Assembly (NCBI RefSeq): GCF_001513955.1
Contig: NZ_KQ948148.1
Location: forward strand, 611,905-675,904
From: Streptomyces pseudovenezuelae
GTDB taxonomy: Bacteria > Actinomycetota > Actinomycetes > Streptomycetales > Streptomycetaceae
Length of the DNA stretch: 64,000 nucleotides
Direction of reading: 5' to 3'
The translations under genes and the position numbers were made by a program. A model generated the notes under the pieces. The model did not search any database, was not told where the DNA came from, and worked only from the letters and a program-made list of their open reading frames with translations. Below, piece by piece: positions 57,496 to 64,000 of this stretch; the first letter of the stretch is position 1, and each line of letters starts with the position of its first letter.

Positions 57496-60180
57496 ATGAG
57501 CGAGCACCGTCGCAAACCGCCGCAGCCGCAGGGAGGCGGACGTGCCGCGGCCCGACGCGGCCAGTCCGGCTCGTCCTCCGGCCGCCGCGCGGCACCGCGA
57601 GGCGCCACCGGGTCTCTTGCCGACTCCTATGGGACGAGTTCCCAGGAGTCGGGTTCGTACGGCCCGGGAGGCGAGGAACGTTCGTACGGCAGCCGCGCCG
57701 AGGCCCGCCGTGCGTCCCAGAGAAGCACAGGCGGCGGTGGTCGCCGCAGAGGGGCGGAGCCGGGCCGCGGGAGCCGGCGCGGGGCGCCGACCGGTCGCGG
57801 GCGCGCGTCCGAGGCCGGCAAGAAGCGGTTCATCGACTATCCGCGCGCGGGCAGGTACGGCGTGGCGCGCTGGGTACCGTCCTGGAGGCTGGCGGCAGGG
57901 CTGTTCATCGGGTTCATCGGCAGTCTGGTCGCGGTCGCCGGCATCGGATACGCGGTCGTGGCCGTGCCTGACCCGGCACAGACCGCGACGGCGCAGAATA
58001 ATGTCTTCTACTGGTCCGACGGCAGCCAGATGGTCGCGACCGGCGGTGAGACCAACCGACAGATCGTCAAGCTCGCCCAAATCCCGAAGGCGATGCAGCA
58101 CGCCGTCGTCTCCCAGGAAAACAAGACCTTCTACACGGACAACGGCATCGACCCCAAGGGCATCGCCCGCGCCGTATTCAACATGGCCAGAGGTGCCAAC
58201 ACGCAGGGTGGCTCCACCATCACCCAGCAGTACGTGAAGAACGCGCGCCTGGACGACCAGTCGCAGACGGTCTCGCGAAAGTTCAAGGAGATCTTCATCT
58301 CGATCAAAGTCGGGACCACCGTCTCCAAGGACGACATCATGGCCGGCTACCTGAACTCCGCCTACTACGGACGCAACGCCTACGGCATCCAAGCCGCGGC
58401 ACGGGCGTATTTCGACAAGGACGCTGAGGACCTGAACCCGGGTGAGTGCGCCTTCCTGGCGGCGATGCTCAAGGGCGCCACTTACTACGATCCGGCGGGC
58501 GCGATCTCCATCGACCCGACCGCCACCCCGGACGCCAACAAGCGGCGGGCTACGCGTCAGATGCAGGACACGCTCGACAAGATGCTCGAGTACAACTACC
58601 TGAGTCCCACGGACCGCGCCCGGTACACAACGCTTCCCCCGGTGAAGAACCCGCGGTCGAACACCAGGCTCAGCGGTCAGACCGGTTACCTCGTCGACCT
58701 GGCCAAGGCCTATCTGATCAACAACACGAAGATCACCGCGAACGACCTTCAGCAGGGCGGCTACTCGATCTACACGACCTTCGACAAGAAGAAGGTTCAG
58801 GAGCTTCAGCAGGCCGTCGACAAGGTTCGCAAGGCCAACATCAAGCCTGACAAACGCCCGGACACGGACACCCACGTTCAGTTCGGCGGGGCTTCCGTGG
58901 ACCCGGCCACCGGCGCGATCCGCGCGTGCTACGGCGGCGAGGACGCGACCAAGCACTTCACCAACAACTGCGACTCGACTGGTGCCCAGGTCGGTTCGAC
59001 GTTCAAGACCTTCGTGCTCGCGGCAGCGATGAAGTGGGGCGTGCGCGACCCTGATCTGGGCGAGAGCCAGGCTCAGGACGAGCGCACCGTCGCCTCGCCG
59101 AAGAGCCTGTACAGCGGCAAGAACGACCTCAAGATCAAGAACTACGACGGCTCGATCTGGAAGAACGAGAAGGGCAAGGAGTGGAACCAGGAGAACGACG
59201 GCAAGCAGTCCTACGGCTCTCCGCCCCAGTACCAGATCGACCTTCGTGAGGCGATGCGGGAGTCGGTGAACTCTGCCTTCGTCCAGCTCGGTATGGACGT
59301 CGGCCTGGACAAGGTGAAGGAGGCGGCCCTGGATGCCGGGCTGCTGGAGAACAGCCTGACGGGCACCAACTACCCGTCCTTCTCCATCGGCATCTCCGAC
59401 CCGAGCGCGATCCGCATGGCCGGTGCCTACGCCACCTTCGCCGCCAGCGGCAATCAGAACACCCCGTATTCCGTGGAGAAGGTCACCAGCGAGAAGGGCG
59501 TGGATTTCGTCCACAAGAAAAAGACGAAAGAAGCTTTCACGCCGAACGTCGCCAACAATGTGACCGACGTTCTGAAGACTGTGGTGGAGAAAGGTACGGG
59601 TACCAACGCCCGGCTGCCAGGTCGTGATGTGGCGGGCAAGACCGGTACCACGGACGGCAACAAGTCCGCGTGGTTCGTGGGGTATACCCCGCAATTGTCC
59701 ACTGCAATCACGATGTTCCGTTACGACGATGACGAGAGCAATAAGAGCCGTACCTTCCTGGAAATGTACGGAACGGGTGGCCAGGAGAAGATCCATGGTG
59801 CGTCGTTCCCCTCCGAGATCTGGCACGACTACATGGAGGAGGCGCTGAAGGGCCAGAAGTCGATGGACTTCCCGGCGCCGGAACCGATCGGTGAGGTCGT
59901 CAACGATGTGCCGAGCCCGACGCCCACGCCGACACCCACACAGAGCGAGTCGGCCAGTCCAACGCCCACCCCGACCCCCAGCGAGTCCTTCCCGTCTCCG
60001 ACGCCCACGGCGAGTGAGACCTGTCGGTTCGAGTGGCAGTGCACCGACGCGGGCGGTACGAACAACGGTGGCACCGACGGAGGCGTGAGCCCGACACCTA
60101 CGGCCACATCAACGGATACGAACGGTGGCAACACCAACGGGAACGGTAATGGGGGCCTATTCGGCGGTTCGCCCGGATAG
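57496..60180 (+). CDS. Class A penicillin-binding protein
   Basis: 894-residue bifunctional peptidoglycan synthase. A basic, Gly/Ser/Arg-rich cytoplasmic start (about 1-125) precedes a membrane helix (about 135-155). GT51 glycosyltransferase: VSQENKTFYTDNG holds the catalytic Glu, with ENKTF replacing the usual EDRxF, then GGSTITQQYVKN and RKFKEIFISIKV. Transpeptidase: STFK (nucleophile Ser in QVGSTFKTF), SVN and GKTGTT. A Pro/Thr/Ser/Glu tail with PTPTPT repeats and two Cys ends it. ATG at 57496, GAGGAG upstream. Divergent from padR. Confidence 0.95.
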   Translation: MSEHRRKPPQPQGGGRAAARRGQSGSSSGRRAAPRGATGSLADSYGTSSQESGSYGPGGEERSYGSRAEARRASQRSTGGGGRRRGAEPGRGSRRGAPTGRGRASEAGKKRFIDYPRAGRYGVARWVPSWRLAAGLFIGFIGSLVAVAGIGYAVVAVPDPAQTATAQNNVFYWSDGSQMVATGGETNRQIVKLAQIPKAMQHAVVSQENKTFYTDNGIDPKGIARAVFNMARGANTQGGSTITQQYVKNARLDDQSQTVSRKFKEIFISIKVGTTVSKDDIMAGYLNSAYYGRNAYGIQAAARAYFDKDAEDLNPGECAFLAAMLKGATYYDPAGAISIDPTATPDANKRRATRQMQDTLDKMLEYNYLSPTDRARYTTLPPVKNPRSNTRLSGQTGYLVDLAKAYLINNTKITANDLQQGGYSIYTTFDKKKVQELQQAVDKVRKANIKPDKRPDTDTHVQFGGASVDPATGAIRACYGGEDATKHFTNNCDSTGAQVGSTFKTFVLAAAMKWGVRDPDLGESQAQDERTVASPKSLYSGKNDLKIKNYDGSIWKNEKGKEWNQENDGKQSYGSPPQYQIDLREAMRESVNSAFVQLGMDVGLDKVKEAALDAGLLENSLTGTNYPSFSIGISDPSAIRMAGAYATFAASGNQNTPYSVEKVTSEKGVDFVHKKKTKEAFTPNVANNVTDVLKTVVEKGTGTNARLPGRDVAGKTGTTDGNKSAWFVGYTPQLSTAITMFRYDDDESNKSRTFLEMYGTGGQEKIHGASFPSEIWHDYMEEALKGQKSMDFPAPEPIGEVVNDVPSPTPTPTPTQSESASPTPTPTPSESFPSPTPTASETCRFEWQCTDAGGTNNGGTDGGVSPTPTATSTDTNGGNTNGNGNGGLFGGSPG

Positions 60181-60202
60181 CACCTTTTCCTGATCTCCTG
60201 TC

Positions 60203-60243
60203 ATGAGGCGCATTTCAGTCCTTCGGGGCGAGATGCGCCTCAT
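60203..60243 (+). terminator. Terminator after the class A PBP gene
   Basis: Perfect 11-bp stem (60203-60213 with 60233-60243) with a 19-nt loop, 22 bp after the stop; TGTCTT follows. Confidence 0.75.
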
Positions 60244-60279
60244 GTGTCTTCCGCGGCACCGGCCGACCGGGAAAATGCT

Positions 60280-60308
60280 TTGAGCTTCCTGCGCGGGCGA
60301 TGTTAAGT
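60280..60308 (+). promoter_or_regulatory. Putative promoter of the orphan secreted protein
   Basis: TTGAGC (60280-60285), 17-bp spacer and TTAAGT (60303-60308) resemble a housekeeping (HrdB-type) promoter, 34 bp before the ATG. Confidence 0.5.
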
Positions 60309-60341
60309 TGGCCACGAAGTTCTCGCGGAAGATGGAGTGGT

Positions 60342-60869
60342 ATGAATCGCTCGTTCAGGAAAATTGGTGGAACCGCATTGGCGGGGTCTGTGCTGCTGAC
60401 GGGCTTTGGCCTTGTCTCGGCGACCCCGGCTGCGGCCGCTGATACGTGTAGCGCCTATCAGAGCAAGGAGTTCGACACTCCTGGCGTCGACGTCGATGTC
60501 AAGATCAGGCTGTGCGTCCGGAAGAGCGGAGGCGTGCATTTGGCCTACGCCGAGGGTACCTGGGGCGACGGGGGCGGCCCTGTAGCCAATTTCGAGCAGT
60601 TCGACATCCACGTTCGGGTCGAGCGCAGCGACGTCGTCAAGAACCAAAGCACGTGCAGCCTGTCGGGTGACCTCAACCTGTACGGCTCGGGTTCCTTCGA
60701 CGAGCGCGGGACCTCGCGCAGCGGCAGTCTCCACTGCGGGTTCATGACTTCCACGACGGCCTCCGGCACTGGTGGTTGGAGCGCGGACGGCAGCGTCACC
60801 TACAACATCAACAACGATGGTGAAGGCGCACACACCTGGGACCTCACCGGATCGCCGACCATCGGCTGA
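60342..60869 (+). CDS. Orphan secreted protein, 175 aa
   Basis: 175-residue protein with a Sec signal peptide (RKIGGTALAGSVLLTGFGLVSATPAAAA, cut after about residue 33). The mature part of about 140 residues is beta-rich, acidic, with four Cys that could form two disulfides (CSAYQSKEF, RLCVRK, STCSLSG, LHCGF). It has no motif I recognise. ATG at 60342 with GGAGTGG and its own promoter; terminator upstream, so it is a lone gene. Base composition is less GC-rich than its neighbours, a possible sign of recent gain. Confidence 0.75.
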   Translation: MNRSFRKIGGTALAGSVLLTGFGLVSATPAAAADTCSAYQSKEFDTPGVDVDVKIRLCVRKSGGVHLAYAEGTWGDGGGPVANFEQFDIHVRVERSDVVKNQSTCSLSGDLNLYGSGSFDERGTSRSGSLHCGFMTSTTASGTGGWSADGSVTYNINNDGEGAHTWDLTGSPTIG

Positions 60870-60962
60870 CCGCTGTTTCCCCTTGCCGCGAGGGCTGCCG
60901 TACCCGGAGAGGATGCGGCGGCCCTCGTCGTGCGCCCAGCCTTGTACGGCAAGATGTGCGGC

Positions 60963-62465
60963 ATGCCCAGTGCTGAATCGACGCCAACGAGCGTGCACGA
61001 GTCGGAGCCAGTGCGTCCGACCAAGGACGACGAGGTCTCCAGGAACGGCAGCGAGTTCATCGGCGGTCCTCTCGGGCGGCGCGCCCTTCTGGGGACCTCC
61101 TGGTGGACGCCCGTCCGGGTCATCGCGCTCGTGGCCATCGGCGTGTTCGCGCTCGGCCTGGTCCAGAAGGCGCCCTGCTACAACGGCGGCTGGTTCTTCG
61201 GCGCCAGCACCCAGTACACCCACGCGTGCTACTCGGACATCCCGCACCTCTACCAGGGGCGTGGCTTCGCCGACGGACTCGTCCCGTACTTCGACAAGCT
61301 CCCCGGTGACATGCAGTACCTCGAATACCCGGTGCTGACCGGTGTGTTCATGGAGGTCGCCGCCTGGCTCACACCCGGAAGCGGCAGCATCCAGCACCAG
61401 GAGCAGTGGTACTGGATGGTCAACGCCGGGATGCTGATGGTCTGCGCGGCCGTCATCGTCGTCTGCGTGAGCCGTACCCACGCCCGCCGCCCCTGGGACG
61501 GTCTGCTGGTCGCCCTGGCGCCCGCCTTCGCGTTGACCGCCACCATCAACTGGGACCTGCTGGCGGTCGCTCTGACGGCCTCCGCGATGCTGATGTGGGC
61601 GCGGGGCCGTTCGCTCGCCTTCGGTGTCCTCCTGGGGCTCGCCACCGCCGCGAAGCTCTACCCGGTCTTCCTGCTCGGCCCGCTGTTCGTGCTGTGCTGG
61701 CGGGCGGGCAAGTGGCGGGACTTCGGCAAGGCGCTGGGCGGGGCGGCCGTCTCCTGGCTCGTGGTGAACCTGCCGGTGATGTTCTTCGCCTTCGACGGCT
61801 GGTCGAAGTTCTACACGTTCAGCCAGGAGAGGGGCGTGGACTTCGGTTCCTTCTGGCTGATCCTGGCGCAGAACTCCAGCGACCCGTGGAGCACCGACAC
61901 CGTGAACACCTTCGCCACGCTGCTGGTGCTGCTGTGCTGCGCGGGTATCGCGGCGCTGGCCCTGGCCGCCCCGCGTCGGCCGCGCTTCGCCCAGCTGGCG
62001 TTCCTGATCGTCGCCGCGTTCATCCTCACCAACAAGGTCTACTCGCCGCAGTACGTCCTGTGGATGGTGCCGCTGGCCGTGCTGGCCCGGCCGAAGTGGC
62101 GGGACTTCCTCATCTGGCAGGCGTGCGAGGTGGCATACTTCCTGGGGATCTGGATGTACCTCGCGTACACGACCAGCGGCAACGCCCACAAGGGTCTGCC
62201 GACCGATGGCTATCACTGGGCCATCGGACTGCATCTGCTGGGCACGGCCTACCTGTGCGCGATGGTCGTGCGCGACATCCTCATGCCGGAACGGGACGTG
62301 GTGCGCCGGGCCGGCGACGACGATCCCTCGGGCGGTGTGCTCGACGGAGCCGAGGACGTCTTCGTACTGGGCCCAGCCGCCCGTCCGCCACGGCACGCGG
62401 CCCACTTCGAGGGACCACAGGTCGAGTGGGGCGGCGCCCCCGAGCCCACTGACCGTTCGCTCTGA
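60963..62465 (+). CDS. GT87-like membrane glycosyltransferase (DUF2029)
   Basis: 500-residue protein with about ten transmembrane helices and family features of polyprenol-phosphate-dependent GT-C glycosyltransferases of the GT87/DUF2029 type (mannosyl- or arabinosyltransferases): an early acidic loop ACYSDIPHLYQGRGFADGLVPYFD, YLEYPVLTGVFM, and LATAAKLYPVFLLGPL. Both ends are cytoplasmic and disordered. The likely start is ATG 60963; upstream in-frame starts exist at 60930 and 60954 and no clear ribosome site decides. The glycan target is unknown; its place among wall genes suggests an envelope polymer. Confidence 0.85.
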   Translation: MPSAESTPTSVHESEPVRPTKDDEVSRNGSEFIGGPLGRRALLGTSWWTPVRVIALVAIGVFALGLVQKAPCYNGGWFFGASTQYTHACYSDIPHLYQGRGFADGLVPYFDKLPGDMQYLEYPVLTGVFMEVAAWLTPGSGSIQHQEQWYWMVNAGMLMVCAAVIVVCVSRTHARRPWDGLLVALAPAFALTATINWDLLAVALTASAMLMWARGRSLAFGVLLGLATAAKLYPVFLLGPLFVLCWRAGKWRDFGKALGGAAVSWLVVNLPVMFFAFDGWSKFYTFSQERGVDFGSFWLILAQNSSDPWSTDTVNTFATLLVLLCCAGIAALALAAPRRPRFAQLAFLIVAAFILTNKVYSPQYVLWMVPLAVLARPKWRDFLIWQACEVAYFLGIWMYLAYTTSGNAHKGLPTDGYHWAIGLHLLGTAYLCAMVVRDILMPERDVVRRAGDDDPSGGVLDGAEDVFVLGPAARPPRHAAHFEGPQVEWGGAPEPTDRSL

Positions 62466-62510
62466 GCGAACAACTTCTGGACGACGTACGCCGGTTGAGC
62501 CATACGTGTG

Positions 62511-62545
62511 AAAGGCCGTACACGGACCTCCCGTGTACGGCCTTT
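62511..62545. terminator. Bidirectional terminator between GT87-like and racemase-like genes
   Basis: Perfect 15-bp stem (62511-62525 with 62531-62545), 5-nt loop, AAA on one side and TTTT on the other, lying between two convergent genes. Confidence 0.92.
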
Positions 62546-62568
62546 TCCGTCCGTGGTGCTGAAAGGGC

Positions 62569-63600
62569 TCAGCGGTCGACGATCCGGTCGAACTGGGTGG
62601 TGGTGTGCCGCAGATGGGCCACCAGCTCCTCGCCGACCTTCGGCTCCGCGGCGTCCGACGGCACGAACAGGATGGAGACCTGCATGTGCGGCGGCTCGGC
62701 GAACCAACGCTGCTTGCCGTCCCAGACGAACGGAGAAAGGTTCCGGTTGACCGTGGCCAGGCCGGCCCGAGCCACCCCCTTGGCGCGCGGCATGACGCCG
62801 TGCAGGGCCTTCGGGGCCTCCAGACCCACCCCGTGCGACGTACCGCCCGCCACGACGACCAGGAAGCCGTCGGAGGCCGCCTTCTGCTGCCGGTAGCCGA
62901 AGCGGTCCCCCTTGGAGACGCGGGTGACGTCCAGGACGGCGCCGCGGTACTCCGTGGAGTCGTGGTCCCCGAGCCACAGCCGGGTTCCGATGCGGGCCCG
63001 GAAGCGGGTCTGCGGGAACTGCTGCTGCAGCCGGGCGAGGTCCTCGGCCTTGAGGTGGCTGACGAACATGGTGTGCAGCGGCAGCCGGGCGGCGCGCAGC
63101 CGGTCCATCCAGCCGATGACCTCCTCGACGGCGTCCGAGCCGTCGGTGCGGTCCAGCGGCAGGTGGATCGCGAATCCTTCGAGGCGGACGTTCTCTATGG
63201 CGGCGTGCAACTGCGGCAGTTCCTGCTCACTGATGCCGTGCCGCTTCATCGAGGACATCACCTCGATGACCACGCGGGCGCCCACCAGGCCGTAGACCCC
63301 GTCGATGGACGACACCGAGCGGATCACCCGGTCGGGCAGCGGCACGGGTTCCTCGCCCCGCCGGTACGGCGTCAGCACCAACAGGTCACCGCCGAACCAG
63401 TCCTTGATCCGAGCGGCCTCGTAGGTCGTGCCGACGGCGAGGACGTCCGAGCCCAGCCGGGTGGCCTCCTCCGCCAGCCGCTCGTGCCCGAAGCCGTAGC
63501 CGTTGCCCTTGCAGACCGGGACGAGTCCCGGGAACTGCTCCTGCACGTGCTTGTGGTGCGCCCGCCAGCGCGCGGTGTCGACGTAGAGCGTGAGCGCCAT
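62569..63600 (-). CDS. Alanine racemase-like PLP protein
   Basis: 343-residue protein with the N-terminal PLP-binding barrel of alanine racemases. The Schiff-base Lys31 is in PVCKGNGYGFG; RIGTRLWLG and KGDRFGYRQQKA match the racemase C-terminal strands. It is divergent from true Alr, and shorter, and may act on another amino acid or be a non-racemase relative. ATG at 63600. Located 74 bp downstream of a FemX-type gene on the same strand, so both probably make one transcript that acts on peptidoglycan precursors (inference). Confidence 0.85.
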   Translation of the reverse strand: MALTLYVDTARWRAHHKHVQEQFPGLVPVCKGNGYGFGHERLAEEATRLGSDVLAVGTTYEAARIKDWFGGDLLVLTPYRRGEEPVPLPDRVIRSVSSIDGVYGLVGARVVIEVMSSMKRHGISEQELPQLHAAIENVRLEGFAIHLPLDRTDGSDAVEEVIGWMDRLRAARLPLHTMFVSHLKAEDLARLQQQFPQTRFRARIGTRLWLGDHDSTEYRGAVLDVTRVSKGDRFGYRQQKAASDGFLVVVAGGTSHGVGLEAPKALHGVMPRAKGVARAGLATVNRNLSPFVWDGKQRWFAEPPHMQVSILFVPSDAAEPKVGEELVAHLRHTTTQFDRIVDR

Positions 63601-63674
63601 GGCCGGACCCGGAACCTTTCTAGTGGCTGCGGTGTATCAGAGGTATGCGAGCTATTGAAGCGAAGAGCGCGACG

Positions 63675-64000
63675 TCAGCGGCGCGACATGTAGATGTCGA
63701 GGGCCTTGTGGAGCAGCTTGTTGAGCGGGAAGTCCCACTCACCGAGGTACTCGGCGGCCTGGCCGCCCGTGCCCACCTTGAACTGGATCAGACCGAAGAG
63801 GTGGTCGGTCTCGTCCAGCGAGTCGGAGATGCCCCGCAGGTCGTAGACGGTCGCACCGAGCGCGTAGGCGTCACGCAGCATCCGCCACTGCATCGCGTTC
63901 GAGGGCCGGACCTCACGGCCGATGTTGTCGGAGGCGCCGTAGGAGTACCAGACGTGGCCGCCGACGATCAGCATCGTCGCCGCCGACAGGTTCACGCCCT
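63675..64000 (-). CDS. femX: FemX/FemAB-type peptidyltransferase, 5' part outside window
   Basis: C-terminal 108 residues of a FemABX protein, open to the window edge. The segment GVNLSAATMLIVGGHVWYSYGASDN, then NAMQWRMLRDAYALGATVYDLRG and DHLFGLIQFKVGTGGQAAEYLGEWDFPLN, is the conserved C-terminal GNAT-like half of the family. In Streptomyces FemX adds the first glycine of the interpeptide bridge to lipid II. The true start is outside; GTG at 63995 is internal. Confidence 0.92.
   Translation of the reverse strand, partial: GVNLSAATMLIVGGHVWYSYGASDNIGREVRPSNAMQWRMLRDAYALGATVYDLRGISDSLDETDHLFGLIQFKVGTGGQAAEYLGEWDFPLNKLLHKALDIYMSRR

Overview
This window is high-GC actinobacterial chromosome, and every sign points to Streptomyces: GC-rich third codon positions, many GTG starts, a long Tyr/Pro-rich domain II in DnaA, a dense DnaA-box origin between dnaN and dnaA, perfect parS sites (GTTTCACGTGAAAC), class E sortases, and small actinobacterial families (CrgA, DLW-39, DUF6344). 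From memory the gene order matches the oriC core of S. coelicolor (about SCO3845 to SCO3904). No database was consulted.

Layout. 1-10.6 kb: a growth and cell-wall signalling block on the + strand (PstP phosphatase, RodA/FtsW, PBP2, PknB with four PASTA repeats) faces a − strand series of three class E sortases interleaved with a PabA/TrpG amidotransferase, a 53-residue membrane protein and a DUF881 protein. 10.7-15 kb: crgA, a rhomboid protease with zinc-ribbon N-terminus, a cyclophilin, a DUF5324 protein, a GH26-like lipoprotein and tRNA-Ala. 15.3-22.1 kb: a helix-turn-helix regulator, a tail-anchored Ser/Thr kinase with a very long repetitive linker, a secreted membrane-anchored protein, DLW-39, DUF6344 and tRNA-Ile. 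This is the least conserved part.

22.2-35.2 kb is the replication core on the − strand: DUF3566, gyrA, gyrB, dciA-like, recF, gnd, dnaN, oriC, dnaA. A decayed histidine kinase fragment with 13-bp tandem repeats lies between oriC and dnaA. 35.5-41.5 kb is the opposite arm on the + strand: rpmH, rnpA, yidD, yidC, jag, rsmG, parA, parB. 41.7-54 kb holds a GNAT protein, the trxB-trxA pair behind a perfect SigR-type promoter, sigM with its anti-sigma gene, a pseudokinase, murJ, DUF6049 and the CCA-adding enzyme. 54-64 kb holds an MFS exporter, inositol-1-phosphate synthase, a PadR regulator with a clear operator, a class A PBP, an orphan secreted protein, a GT87-like membrane glycosyltransferase, an alanine-racemase-like protein and the 3' part of a FemX-type gene.

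The genes together link replication initiation (DnaA, DnaN, RecF, gyrase), segregation (ParAB with six perfect parS sites), membrane insertion (YidC/Jag) and wall growth (PknB/PstP, RodA/PBP2, MurJ and its pseudokinase partner, PBP, FemX). I saw no phage, transposon, CRISPR array, defence system or biosynthetic cluster. The least-explained items are the kinase remnant beside oriC, DnaA-box clusters away from oriC, the parS/terminator composite, the repeat-rich tail-anchored kinase and the orphan secreted protein.
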